A stretch of DNA of 49,359 bases from Planctomycetota bacterium (lineage in GTDB: Bacteria > Planctomycetota > Phycisphaerae > WQYP01). The notes beneath the pieces are model-generated. The model had not been told where the DNA came from, did no database searches, and worked only from the letters and a program-made list of their open reading frames with translations. The stretch spans positions 1 through 49,359 of the forward strand of contig JAKAVA010000091.1 of assembly GCA_021827645.1 (NCBI GenBank), read 5' to 3'. The position numbers were made by a program, and so were the translations under genes. Positions 33,701-42,921 of the stretch are shown here, one piece after another (the stretch's first letter is position 1; every line of letters starts with the position of its first letter).

Positions 33701-34408
33701 TCAGACGGTTTCCTCTTCGCGGTCTTCCAGCAGCCGGTAGCCGACGCCCCGAACTGTATGAATCATCCATTGATATTCGCCGAGCTTTTTTCGCACGGCG
33801 GTGACATGCACATCAATCGCACGGTCGGTTACAAAGACCTCGCTTCCCATGACGCGGGCTGTGAGCTGATCGCGGGACAGAACACGTCCACGGGCGACGG
33901 CCAGTGCCATGAGCAGTTTGAATTCCGTCGGGGTGACGTTAACGGGCTTGCCGCCGATGGTGATTTCGTGGCGGGACTGATCAATGAGCATGGGGCCGGC
34001 GGTGATGTGTTGCGGGGGGGCATCGGCATTGCTCTTGCGCCGCATGACCGCACTGACGCGGGCCATGAGAACCCGCATATTGAACGGTTTGGTCACGTAG
34101 TCGTCGGCGCCCAATGAAAGCCCGACAATAATGTCCGTTTCCTCGCCCCGGGCGGTCAGCATGATGATGGGGATACTTGCGGTCTGCGGGTCTCCCTTGA
34201 GGCGGGCGGCCACATCCTGCCCGCTCATGCCGGGCATCATCAAGTCCAGCAGGATCATGTCGGGCAGATGTTTGCGGGCCATCTCCAGGCCGAGTTTTCC
34301 GTCGTGGCAGGTGAGTACCTCATAGCCGTTGCGAACGAGATTCATGGAGATGAGTTCGACAAGGTCTCGCTCATCATCAACAACCAGAATCTTTTTCTTT
34401 CTCGACAT
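33701..34408 (-). CDS. OmpR/PhoB-family response regulator
   Basis: 235 residues from the ATG at 34408 (GGTGG close upstream); a TTG 15 bases earlier is possible. The receiver domain spans residues 1-120: Asp pair in VVDDERD, phospho-acceptor Asp in MILLDLMMPGMSG, Thr in MLTARGEE, Lys in DDYVTKPFN. A winged-helix DNA-binding domain follows (VNVTPTEFKLLMALAVARGRVLSRDQL to IHTVRGVGYRL). No sensor kinase gene is next to it. Its last codons are only 10 bases from the truncated RAYT repeat, yet the C-terminus looks complete. Confidence 0.92.
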   Translation of the reverse strand: MSRKKKILVVDDERDLVELISMNLVRNGYEVLTCHDGKLGLEMARKHLPDMILLDLMMPGMSGQDVAARLKGDPQTASIPIIMLTARGEETDIIVGLSLGADDYVTKPFNMRVLMARVSAVMRRKSNADAPPQHITAGPMLIDQSRHEITIGGKPVNVTPTEFKLLMALAVARGRVLSRDQLTARVMGSEVFVTDRAIDVHVTAVRKKLGEYQWMIHTVRGVGYRLLEDREEETV

Positions 34409-34569
34409 ATCCACCCAATTCAAACCTGGCGAATTTCCGCCGGTGTCATAACAATCAGCAACAATGCGTGATATGTCAATGCCGGAAGGGGCGTTGAATG
34501 AAGAGTTAATCGTTTCTTAGCAATCAGATAACCAAACGCTAAATGATGTCCGGGTGGTGTTGGCGGACA

Positions 34570-35028
34570 TCATTGTTTGTAAAGTTCTCGCATCTTGCCG
34601 CATACGCGGATGAAATCGCTCCGATCCGCCTCGGAGAGGCCGGTAAGCAATTCGCGTGTGCGGGCGAGCCGCGAATCGCGGAATTCTTCATAAAGCCTGC
34701 GGCCGTAATCGGTGATGGTGACATCGATTTTTCGCCGATCCTCGCGGTTCAATTCGCAGGCCACTAGGGGTTGATCAAAATCTTCCTCCAAAGAGCGGAT
34801 GATCCGCGACATCTGGGCCGGAGCGACGGCGATGGTGCGGAGGATATCTCCGACGGTTTGATTGTCGGGTTTTTGGACGAGGCTCTCGAGCGTGAGGAAT
34901 TGGGCTTCGGAAAGTTCCTCCGCGCGTCCGCGGCGTGAGCGCAGCCGCTCTTTCCAGGCAATTATTGTCAGCGCGAAAATTTCTTCAGCCATCGCGTCGA
35001 TTGAGTTTTGAGCATTTTCCTGCGCCAT
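34570..35028 (-). CDS. MarR-family transcriptional regulator
   Basis: 152 residues from the ATG at 35028 (GGAG 5 bases before). Winged helix in LSEAQFLTLESLVQKPDNQTVGDILRTIAVAPAQMSRIIRSLEE, the wing in CELNREDRRKIDVTITDYGRRLYEE, and flanking dimerisation helices. MarR proteins usually repress nearby genes until a small ligand binds. The indolepyruvate oxidoreductase gene starts 324 bases away in the other direction and is a possible target. Confidence 0.87.
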   Translation of the reverse strand: MAQENAQNSIDAMAEEIFALTIIAWKERLRSRRGRAEELSEAQFLTLESLVQKPDNQTVGDILRTIAVAPAQMSRIIRSLEEDFDQPLVACELNREDRRKIDVTITDYGRRLYEEFRDSRLARTRELLTGLSEADRSDFIRVCGKMRELYKQ

Positions 35029-35054
35029 TTTCACTCCATAAGCGGCATAAATCG

Positions 35055-35156
35055 TTGACACTTCTGTACTTTCTCGATTGTAGAACAAATGACAGGGGAT
35101 GCAACTTGCTTTGAAGGCTTGAATTTCATACCCTTTGGGGTAGTAACCGGCGGTTA
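35055..35156. promoter_or_regulatory. Overlapping divergent promoter candidates and twin hairpins (in the 324-base gap)
   Basis: Minus strand: TTGCAT (35099-35104), 16 bases, TACAAT (35077-35082), about 50 bases before marR. Plus strand: TTGACA (35055-35060), 17 bases, TTGTAG (35078-35083). The two -10 boxes coincide. Just beyond are TACCC-TTTG-GGGTA (35129-35142) and TAACC-GGC-GGTTA (35144-35156), two small perfect hairpins in tandem. The rest of the gap to 35352 shows nothing further. Confidence 0.35.
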
Positions 35157-35352
35157 TCGGCACTAAAATAGAGGCCAGCCGCTGGGGCCTGCTGACGTTC
35201 TGGGTGGGAGTAAGGAAATGGGTAGGCGGTGGGAGCGTTGTTCCTTATCAGCGGCGAGCTGGTTGCCTGGAGGGTAGTGGTGCACGGGGGCGCGGTGGAT
35301 CAGATGCCATCGTCGGTTTTGAAACTCATTGGCTATCGGCGGAAAGTTACTG

Positions 35353-38300
35353 ATGAAGATTGATCAACGATTTGCGGTTGAGAACGGTACGGAAATTTTC
35401 AGCGGCGCCGAACTCATTCTCAAAGGGTGCCTTGAAACGCCCGGCGGCGTCGGATTATTGACGGGTTATCCCGGTTCTCCGGTGGCGGGCTTTTTTGATT
35501 CCTGCTACGACATCGCCCCACTGCTGAAGGAAAAAGGCGTCTGCGCCAAAATGGCGAACAATGAGGCGATCAGCGTGGCGATGCTCAACGGCTCGCAGAT
35601 GGTCGGGGTCAAGGGGATTGCGGTATTCAAATCGGTTGGATTGCATGTGGCCGCCGATGCGCTGGCACTGGGGAACCTTGCGGGGATACCCAAGCCCACC
35701 GGCGGTGCGGTGATTGTTTCTGGGGACGACCCGTGGAGTGATTCCACGCAGGTGCCTGCCGATTCGCGATTTTTATTTGAACATCTGCGCGTGCCTGTCA
35801 TTGAACCGAGTACGCCACAGGAACTTAAAGATTGGGTGCCCCACTCGTTTGATCTTTCTGTTGCTGGCAGCTTGTATGTTGGCATGATGGTGACGGTGGC
35901 TCTTGCGGACGGCGGCGGGACGGTGCAGTGCCATCCGAATCAGTGGCCCGCTATCAGTACCAACGATCGCATCGTGATTGAAACATCCAAGTTGCCGCTG
36001 GAAACCACGGTACTGCTGCCCCCGCGCAGCTGGCGGCAGGAATTGACATTTGACGCGCGGTTTGAAAAACTGCTGCGTCGCTGCCGGGAGTTGGGGCTTT
36101 CGCGAATCGCCTATCCGATTGAGCGATCGTGGCGTGGCGGGCGTGCGGAGCGTGCACCGGTGGGTTTTGTTTCCTCCGGTATGTCGTACACGATGCTGGT
36201 GCATGCCCTGACGGAGATGGGGCTGCTGGGGCAGTTTCCGATATTAAAACTCGCCTTCAGCTATCCGCTGGATACCTCGTTGGTGGATGAACTCTCGCAG
36301 ATGTGCGAGCGCGTGATTGTCGTGGAGGAACGCCGCAGCTTTATTGAAAAACAGATATCGGAGCACATCACGCGCTGCCGCCAGCGCGACCCTGAATTAC
36401 CCACCTCACGCATTCAGCTCTGGGGCAAGACCTTTCCGAAAGATATGCCGGGCATTCCGTCGGTGCGCGGGCTTCACCCGTCCATGCTCATTGAAATCCT
36501 CACCCGTCTGCTGCGCGATACGCCGAATATCCCGCATGAGCTTTCCAACGGCCGCCTGACGCAGGAACTGGAAACCATTGAATTGGCGGGTAAAGGCGCC
36601 GATCCGGTTCCGGTGCGTACCCCGGCTTATTGTCCCGGCTGTCCGCACCGTGATTCCTCGAGTGCTCTGCTGGAGATACGCAAGAATCTGCTGGATCCGG
36701 AATACATGTCGCGCAACTACGGTTTGGGCCCGATTGATCTGGTGGCCCACGGCGATACGGGTTGCTACACCATGATGATGTTCGAGCCCAACAAGCCGCT
36801 GATGCACAACTACAGCGGTATGGGGCTTGGAGGAGCCACCGGCGGCGGTGTTGATCCGTTCATCCGAAATAAGCAGATCGTATTCATGGGGGATGGGACG
36901 TTTTTCCATTCGGGGCAGGTGGCGATTGCCAATTCCATCAACCAAGGCCAGGATATTACCTACATCATCCTGGAGAATAAGACCACGGCCATGACGGGGC
37001 ATCAGCCCAATCCGACTTTGCAGGAAGATATTCTGGGCAATATGGTTCTGGCCCATGATATTGAACGCATCGTACGGTCCATGATCCCGGAAGCGGCCGG
37101 CATGCTGCGGATCAATGGTAAGGACGGCCGTCAGGAACCGCAGGCCCGCGTGATTCGCTTTGATCCGTCCAAGCGCGATGAATACAAGGAGATGTTGGAG
37201 CGGGTCATCCTTGAAGACGGCGTGAAGGTGATGATTGCCGACAAAGAATGCGGCATCACCTTCAACCGGCGCAAGCACCGGGCTGAAGTGCAGGAGAAAA
37301 AAGAGCACGGCTTTATCCGCCAGAAGACGTACATGAACGTAGCGGAAGAAGTCTGCGAGTATTGTCTGGAGTGCACCAACCAGACTGGCTGTCCGGCGCT
37401 CAAGGTGGTGACGACCGATTACGGCCCGAAGATTCAGACCGACTTTACCACATGTGTCAATGATGGCGCCTGTGCCCGTATCCATGCGTGTCCGAGTTTT
37501 GAACAGGTGGTGATCACACGCAAACGTCCGCCGCGTATGCCTGATGAGGTGGTTGATCTCACCGGCATGCCCGAGCCGCCCGTATTAAAAATGTCCGATC
37601 AGTGGCGATGCTATCTGGCGGGTGTCGGCGGGATGGGTATCGGCGTGGCAGGGGAGATTCTGGTGCGGGCGGGGCACAAAGAAGGTTACCACATCAATTT
37701 CATTGATAAAAAAGGACTGGCCATCCGTAACGGCGGCGTGTTCAGTCAGTTGGTGTTTTCACGCGACCAGCACTCCACATCCGCCATCACCCCCTTCGGC
37801 AAGGCGGATCTGCTGATTGGTATTGATGCGCTGGAAGCGGCCCGGGCTGTTTCACCGACCGATTATCTACGTGTCGCCTCACCCCGATATACGCGGGCGG
37901 TGGTGAACACCGGCAAGACGGCGACGATTCTCTCTCTGCTGGGCCGCGAGGATTTTTCGCCTGAAGCCGTTGCGACGGCCATCGAAAAACATTGCAAGCC
38001 GGGCGGCTTTTTCAGCTTTAATGTCAGCGATCTCTGTGAGCGTCTGCTGGATTCCAAACTCTACGCGAACATCATGATGCTTGGGGTGGCGTATCAGCTT
38101 GGCTTCATTCCGGTATCGTACAAGAGCATCACCTGGGCGATACGCCACGCCGTCCGACGCGAATTTGAACGCAACTACCGGGCGTTTAATATCGGGCGGA
38201 AGATTGTTCTGCGGCCGGACCTCTTCGGTGTTGCGGCCCCGCGCGATATTGAAACCGTGCCCGATGCCGTTGAACGCAAGGCCAAAATTCTCATTGCCAG

Positions 38301-39072
38301 TTCCCTCTGGGGGCGCCGCAACGCCGACGCCTATCGCACCATGGTGCGGGAAGCGCTGGAGCGGATGCCGCTGCTCGACGAGGCGGCCAAGCGTGATTTT
38401 GTCATCCGCATTTTTGACGCCATTCAGTGGGGCACGCTCTCCTATGCCCGCAGCTATGTGTCGCGCGTTGTGAAAACCTATCAGCAGGACAATGCCGAAC
38501 GCAACTTTGCGGTTACCAAGGCAGTGATCTGGAATCTGGCCAAGGTGATGATGATTAAAGATGAAATCTACGTGGCCATGATGTACACCAGCCCGGAAAA
38601 ATACCGCCGCGACCGCCGTCGGTTCAACGTCAATCCCAGCAACGGAGATAAGATCACGTATCTGCACCTGAACCGACCGGAATTTGACATCGGAGGTCTG
38701 AAGATACGCTTCTCGATGAAAGGGCGTGACTGGCAGATGCGTGTCATGCGCCATTGCCGCTGGGCACGCAATCTCCTGCCGGCCTGGCATGCGAAGGAGA
38801 AAAATTTCCGCGACTGGTATATCCGACTGGTGGATACGTGCCGGTTGAATGAACCATGGCTGTATAACCTGTGGCTTGATATCCTGAAAACCCCCGAACC
38901 GGTCACCGGCTATCGTGAGGTGCGCTATCCGAAAATGGAGGCGGCTCAAGCGCGGGTTGAAGAATTGCTCGCCGCCATCGCCGCCGGAGAAAAAGACAGC
39001 CGGTTGCGCCATCCACCCCGCAATTACAACCTGAGCAATCAGGTCATCGGAACATTCCGGGGCGGCGATTGA
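35353..39072 (+). CDS. Indolepyruvate ferredoxin oxidoreductase, alpha-beta fused
   Basis: 1239 residues from the ATG at 35353 (GGAAAG upstream). Oxidatively decarboxylates aryl or branched 2-oxo acids to acyl-CoA, reducing ferredoxin. Order: N-terminal pyrimidine-type domain (GYPGSPVAGFFD, KMANNEAISVAM); TPP-binding domain about 415-620 with CPGCPHRDSS, HGDTGCYTMM and GDGTFFHSGQVAIANS; a two-cluster ferredoxin part with CEYCLECTNQTGC and CVNDGACARIHAC; the gamma domain from about 755 (YLAGVGGMGIGVAGEIL, IDKKGLAIRNGGVFSQL); and a C-terminal 300 residues of the DUF6537 type. Archaeal enzymes have separate IorA and IorB; fused forms occur in several bacteria. Confidence 0.88.
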   Translation: MKIDQRFAVENGTEIFSGAELILKGCLETPGGVGLLTGYPGSPVAGFFDSCYDIAPLLKEKGVCAKMANNEAISVAMLNGSQMVGVKGIAVFKSVGLHVAADALALGNLAGIPKPTGGAVIVSGDDPWSDSTQVPADSRFLFEHLRVPVIEPSTPQELKDWVPHSFDLSVAGSLYVGMMVTVALADGGGTVQCHPNQWPAISTNDRIVIETSKLPLETTVLLPPRSWRQELTFDARFEKLLRRCRELGLSRIAYPIERSWRGGRAERAPVGFVSSGMSYTMLVHALTEMGLLGQFPILKLAFSYPLDTSLVDELSQMCERVIVVEERRSFIEKQISEHITRCRQRDPELPTSRIQLWGKTFPKDMPGIPSVRGLHPSMLIEILTRLLRDTPNIPHELSNGRLTQELETIELAGKGADPVPVRTPAYCPGCPHRDSSSALLEIRKNLLDPEYMSRNYGLGPIDLVAHGDTGCYTMMMFEPNKPLMHNYSGMGLGGATGGGVDPFIRNKQIVFMGDGTFFHSGQVAIANSINQGQDITYIILENKTTAMTGHQPNPTLQEDILGNMVLAHDIERIVRSMIPEAAGMLRINGKDGRQEPQARVIRFDPSKRDEYKEMLERVILEDGVKVMIADKECGITFNRRKHRAEVQEKKEHGFIRQKTYMNVAEEVCEYCLECTNQTGCPALKVVTTDYGPKIQTDFTTCVNDGACARIHACPSFEQVVITRKRPPRMPDEVVDLTGMPEPPVLKMSDQWRCYLAGVGGMGIGVAGEILVRAGHKEGYHINFIDKKGLAIRNGGVFSQLVFSRDQHSTSAITPFGKADLLIGIDALEAARAVSPTDYLRVASPRYTRAVVNTGKTATILSLLGREDFSPEAVATAIEKHCKPGGFFSFNVSDLCERLLDSKLYANIMMLGVAYQLGFIPVSYKSITWAIRHAVRREFERNYRAFNIGRKIVLRPDLFGVAAPRDIETVPDAVERKAKILIASSLWGRRNADAYRTMVREALERMPLLDEAAKRDFVIRIFDAIQWGTLSYARSYVSRVVKTYQQDNAERNFAVTKAVIWNLAKVMMIKDEIYVAMMYTSPEKYRRDRRRFNVNPSNGDKITYLHLNRPEFDIGGLKIRFSMKGRDWQMRVMRHCRWARNLLPAWHAKEKNFRDWYIRLVDTCRLNEPWLYNLWLDILKTPEPVTGYREVRYPKMEAAQARVEELLAAIAAGEKDSRLRHPPRNYNLSNQVIGTFRGGD

Positions 39073-39126
39073 TGTTCATGGATGATACCGCTTCAAAAAC
39101 AGCCGCCGGTGCGGCAGGGTGGGTGC

Positions 39127-39711
39127 ATGTCTGAATCGAGTTCGCTTTCCGCTGCGCCATCCGTTGAAAACACGCGGCCCATTCAATCCGGTGCCGCCGG
39201 CAAGTCATTCATGGCATGGCTGCGCTTTCTGGGTATCGCAGCGGTCGGCGCATCGTTGGACCTCTGGACCAAATATCTGGCTTTCAAAGACTTGGGTTAT
39301 CATCCGCATGCCGCCCCCATCACCGTGATTCCTCATGTGCTGTGGCTGAAAACCACGCTCAACGGCGGCGCGGTTTTCGGCATCGGGCAGGGGCTTTCGC
39401 TGATGTTTGTCGCCATCAGTATCGTCGCCATCGCTTTCGTGGTTTACGTTTTTGTCAGCAGTCATCGGCGGCACTGGGTGGTGCATATTGCATTGGGGCT
39501 GATCCTCGCCGGTGCCATCGGCAACATGTACGACCGCATATTCAATCACGGTATGGTGAGAGATTTCATTCTGCTGACCCACTGGCCATGGATTTTTAAT
39601 CTTGCTGATTCCATGCTCTGTATCGGTGTGCCGCTGCTGGTGCTCTGCTGGCTGCTGCTGCCCGGCCCGCGCTATCGCAACGGGGAATCTCAGGAGACCG
39701 GCCGTGGGTAA
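39127..39711 (+). CDS. lspA: Lipoprotein signal peptidase
   Basis: 194 residues from the ATG at 39127 (AGGGTGG upstream). An inner-membrane aspartyl protease that removes signal peptides from lipidated prolipoproteins. Four membrane segments; the catalytic Asp residues are in GNMYDRIF and FNLADSML, and NGGAVFGI is the conserved periplasmic box. About 30 extra polar residues precede TM1. The next gene starts inside its last codons. Confidence 0.92.
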   Translation: MSESSSLSAAPSVENTRPIQSGAAGKSFMAWLRFLGIAAVGASLDLWTKYLAFKDLGYHPHAAPITVIPHVLWLKTTLNGGAVFGIGQGLSLMFVAISIVAIAFVVYVFVSSHRRHWVVHIALGLILAGAIGNMYDRIFNHGMVRDFILLTHWPWIFNLADSMLCIGVPLLVLCWLLLPGPRYRNGESQETGRG

Positions 39712-41050
39712 ATCGCAAGTCGCCAAGCCGGCAGCGATCCGGCATCTGCTCGACGCCGTGAAATCCCGCACCGCCGTAGTGGGTGTCATCGGTCTGGGGT
39801 ATGTGGGTCTGCCGCTGATCCGGGCGTTCTGTGCCGGCGGTCTTAAGACGATGGGGTTTGACGTTGACGCGGAAAAAATTCGTAAACTCAAGGCGGGGCA
39901 GAGTTATATTCGGCATCTTCCCTCCGGGCTGGTGGCGGAGCTGGTCAAATCCGGCAAGCTGACTCCCACCGAGGATTTTTCGCGCCTCTCCGAGTGCGAT
40001 GTCCTGATCATCTGCGTCCCGACACCCCTGACGGTGAATCGTGATCCCGATATGCATTATGTGGCCGGTACGGCGCAGACCATCGGTCGTCATCTGCGTC
40101 CCGGCCAATTGATTGTGCTGGAGTCCACCACCTATCCGGGGACCACCCGTGAAGTGGTGCTGCCGCTGCTGGAACACTCGGGCCTGTCGGTGGGGCGGGA
40201 TTTTCTGCTGGCTTATTCGCCGGAACGTGAAGACCCGGGTCGCGTAGATTTTCAGACGGCCGATATTCCCAAGGTGGTCGGCGGGTTTGACGCCCTGTCG
40301 CTGGAAGCGGCCACAGGTCTTTACGCCCATGCCGTGAAAACCGTGGTGCCGGTGGAGTCGTGTGAAATCGCCGAGGCGGCAAAAATATTGGAAAATTGCT
40401 ATCGCTGCATCAACATCGCCATGATCAATGAGCTTAAGATGATCTTCGACCGCATGGGGATTGATGTATGGAAGGTCATCGCCGCAGCCAAAACCAAACC
40501 GTTCGGTTTTCAGGCGTTCTATCCCGGGCCCGGCCTCGGCGGCCACTGCATTCCCATCGATCCGTTCTATCTGAGCTGGAAGGCCCGGCAGTACGAAATT
40601 CCCGCACGTTTTATTGAGCTCGCCGGTGAACTCAATACCTCCATGCCGTACTATGTGATTTCCAAGGTAGCCGAAGCGCTTAATGAAATCGGGCGGCCGA
40701 TACGCGAATCGAGAATCCTTGTCTTGGGGCTTGCTTACAAAAAAGATGTGGACGATCTGCGTGAGTCGCCGTCAATTGTGCTCATCGAGCAGCTCAAAAA
40801 GCGGGGGGCCCGGGTGGATTACAACGATCCGTTCATCTCCTCCACCCATCGTCAGCGGCATCATGATCTGCAGATGAAAAGCGTATCCCTTACCCCGGCT
40901 AATCTGCGCAAATATGATCTGGTGCTGATTGCCACCGATCACAGCCAGTATGACTGGCCGATGATCTGTCGCCACAGTCGCCTGATTGTCGATACCCGCA
41001 ATGCGACAGCGTCTGTGAAGGGAATGAAGACGAAAATATTTTTGGCGTAA
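39704..41050 (+). CDS. UDP-N-acetyl-D-glucosamine/mannosamine 6-dehydrogenase family
   Basis: 448 residues. The GTG at 39704 follows AGGAG by 7 bases and overlaps the end of lspA by 8 bases. Oxidises C6 of a UDP-sugar in two NAD-dependent steps to the uronic acid for surface polysaccharide. NAD fold in VVGVIGLGYVGLPLIRAF, substrate region VLESTTYPGTTREVV and YSPEREDPG, active-site Cys in GPGLGGHCIPIDPFYL, C-terminal domain LGLAYKKDVDDLRESPS. Of the family, it resembles WbpA/WecC/TviB more than UDP-glucose dehydrogenase; the exact sugar is not visible. Confidence 0.87.
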   Translation: MGKSQVAKPAAIRHLLDAVKSRTAVVGVIGLGYVGLPLIRAFCAGGLKTMGFDVDAEKIRKLKAGQSYIRHLPSGLVAELVKSGKLTPTEDFSRLSECDVLIICVPTPLTVNRDPDMHYVAGTAQTIGRHLRPGQLIVLESTTYPGTTREVVLPLLEHSGLSVGRDFLLAYSPEREDPGRVDFQTADIPKVVGGFDALSLEAATGLYAHAVKTVVPVESCEIAEAAKILENCYRCINIAMINELKMIFDRMGIDVWKVIAAAKTKPFGFQAFYPGPGLGGHCIPIDPFYLSWKARQYEIPARFIELAGELNTSMPYYVISKVAEALNEIGRPIRESRILVLGLAYKKDVDDLRESPSIVLIEQLKKRGARVDYNDPFISSTHRQRHHDLQMKSVSLTPANLRKYDLVLIATDHSQYDWPMICRHSRLIVDTRNATASVKGMKTKIFLA

Positions 41051-41113
41051 TACCCCTCACGGCGGGTACAAGGCACACTGCCCGGAGTCGCGGCAAGTCT
41101 TCCCGGCACCATC

Positions 41114-41145
41114 GGCCAATGCGGATACCCCGATCCGCATTGGCC
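41114..41145. repeat. Perfect 13-bp inverted repeat
   Basis: GGCCAATGCGGAT and ATCCGCATTGGCC around a 6-base loop, about 65 bases after the dehydrogenase stop. It has no T tract, so it is at best a weak terminator or a protein site. Confidence 0.7.
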
Positions 41146-41187
41146 AATCGTGGAAGTCTTGGAACATGCTGGAAGCAGCTGATTTTG

Positions 41188-41217
41188 GGCCGATTTTCCC
41201 CGGTCGGAAAAACGGCC
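41188..41217. repeat. 12-bp hairpin with one mismatch
   Basis: GGCCGATTTTCC and GGAAAAACGGCC around CCGGTC. Second strong hairpin in the same 436-base gap; no gene is seen here. Confidence 0.6.
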
Positions 41218-41350
41218 GCGCTCAATGCGGACTCATCCCGAAAGTGGAAAGCCACCTCCCCATTTCCGGGTCTTGCGTGCTATTGCTGCGTTTGCGGGCT
41301 GGCTCGCGCCATTGAGCAATTCAGACGTTGAATCGGGCCCACACCGCGGA

Positions 41351-41486
41351 CAGGTGACAAACATTGACACTCACCTCCCCCGACGGCTGGTTTCTGCGTT
41401 GATTTACGACCGATATCCATTGATAATCCCATCATCGGCGGGTATCGGTGCGGCCGATACCGAAAAATGGAGCAGGTGACAAACAT
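41351..41486 (+). repeat. Exact 14-bp direct repeat ahead of the DUF192 gene
   Basis: CAGGTGACAAACAT occurs at 41351-41364 and 41473-41486. The second copy supplies the ribosome binding site for the DUF192 gene. The first can fold with TCACCT (41371-41376) into a hairpin that hides AGGTGA. Confidence 0.6.
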
Positions 41487-42041
41487 ATGTCCGATTGGAT
41501 CAAACGCCCACGGGTAGTCGTTGGCATCGTGATTGGTGCGTTGGTGGTGTTCTACCTCATCGGTTTATCAAAGAAAAAGCCGGCGTCAAAATCCATGACG
41601 GCACCGGCCCCGACCGTCGCACCCACCGCCCCTCCGGCTCCATCCGCCGCCCAAACCCAGAGCCGATTGAAACAATTGCCCGTGGTGAATGTGATGATCG
41701 GCGGGCAGAAGTTTAAGCTCTGGCTGGCAACGACCACGGCAGAGCAGACTGCGGGCCTGATGCATGTGGCACATCTGGCGTCCGACCGGGGGATGATATT
41801 TTTATTTCATCACACCGCGCCCAAAACGTTCTGGATGAAGAACACGCCGCTCCCGCTGGATGTTATTTTTCTTCATGGATCAACGATTGTGCGGACGTAC
41901 ACCATGAAACCGATGAACAGCCATCAGTTGTATCCAAGTGTGCAGCCTGTGACCGCCGGCATTGAACTTTGCGGCGGAACCTGTGCTAAACTTGGCCTCA
42001 AGCCGGGAGATCAGATTCATCTGCCGGTGAGTGCTCAATGA
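41487..42041 (+). CDS. DUF192 protein, membrane-anchored
   Basis: 184 residues, ATG at 41487. One N-terminal membrane helix (VVVGIVIGALVVFYLIGL), a Pro/Ala-rich linker, then the DUF192 domain: AEQTAGLMHVAHLASDRGMIFLF, KTFWMKNTPLPLDVIFLHG and the end AGIELCGGTCAKLGLKPGDQI. DUF192 proteins are small extracytoplasmic beta-barrel-like proteins of unknown role. First of a closely spaced set with the next genes. Confidence 0.82.
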   Translation: MSDWIKRPRVVVGIVIGALVVFYLIGLSKKKPASKSMTAPAPTVAPTAPPAPSAAQTQSRLKQLPVVNVMIGGQKFKLWLATTTAEQTAGLMHVAHLASDRGMIFLFHHTAPKTFWMKNTPLPLDVIFLHGSTIVRTYTMKPMNSHQLYPSVQPVTAGIELCGGTCAKLGLKPGDQIHLPVSAQ

Positions 42042-42096
42042 ATTTCGCCGGATTCATGGACGATCCCGGCTATTGATAAGTCCTGCTGGAGTTTTC

Positions 42097-42921
42097 GTGG
42101 CTTTAATGAGTGCACCCGGGCAAAATGTCGATTTCCGTCAGCGTGCCCGAAAAGTATTAAAAAATCCGCTCAGTTGGCTCGGCATTGCGATTCTGCTCTC
42201 CCTGCTGCTGGTGCTCATTGTTGCGTGGCTGGTCGCCTGGACTCCGGCATGGTACGCGCCCCTGCCCGCCGAGAATCAACACGTGATGAATCTGGCGGAT
42301 CGTGCCGAGCGGACACTCCTGAAACTCCGCAATCAGATCGGAAATCCCGCACGCAAAACCATTATCTGGTCCATCACACAGAATGAAATCAACTCCCTTC
42401 TCGCCGCACGCTACGCCATCCCTCCGTCCGTGAAATCGTCGGCTGTATTTGTGGGGCCGTTTGTCCGTCTTACCGACGGAAAAATAACCCTGGCGATACG
42501 GGATATGCAGCTTCCGTTTCACTCGGTTGCCAGTGTGACGGTGGCCATCCGCACGCTGCCGGCAGCATCCGGAAAGCCGGCCGAGGCACAGGTCCGTCTT
42601 GATGCCGTGCATATCGGGTTGGTGCCGGTGCCGCGGGCCAAGGTGCTCGGCGCCCTGCACCAGCGGTTGAAGGAAATTGCGCCGGTGATTCGCCAGACGC
42701 TCGCTCGTTACGCCGGGTCCCGTTACGCCGCCGCCCAGACGCCGCAGGTTCTCAAATATATTCAGCATGCCATGAAGGGGCGCCCATTTCCGCTCACCCT
42801 GCCGGCCGGCGGACGAATACTGCAGCTGACCCGCATCGCCATCGAGGCCCGGCACACCTCCGCATCCGGTAAAATGGTGCCCGCACGGATCATCCTTGTG
42901 CTCAAACAGATACCCGCATGA
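42097..42921 (+). CDS. Unknown protein with one membrane helix
   Basis: 274 residues from the GTG at 42097 (TGGAG 5 bases before); an ATG at 42106 is the alternative. A cytoplasmic basic start, one helix (SWLGIAILLSLLLVLIVAWLVAW), then an extracytoplasmic domain with SITQNEINSLLAARYAIP and FVRLTDGKITLAIRDM, which loosely recalls YpmS-like or lipid-binding folds. I do not recognise the family. Its stop overlaps the rsmA start (ATGA). Confidence 0.65.
   Translation: MALMSAPGQNVDFRQRARKVLKNPLSWLGIAILLSLLLVLIVAWLVAWTPAWYAPLPAENQHVMNLADRAERTLLKLRNQIGNPARKTIIWSITQNEINSLLAARYAIPPSVKSSAVFVGPFVRLTDGKITLAIRDMQLPFHSVASVTVAIRTLPAASGKPAEAQVRLDAVHIGLVPVPRAKVLGALHQRLKEIAPVIRQTLARYAGSRYAAAQTPQVLKYIQHAMKGRPFPLTLPAGGRILQLTRIAIEARHTSASGKMVPARIILVLKQIPA

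Noticed and set aside
33269..34117. Plus-strand frame joining the RAYT repeat to the antisense of the response regulator
   Set aside because: It is the shadow of the repeat and the regulator gene; no protein domain is readable.
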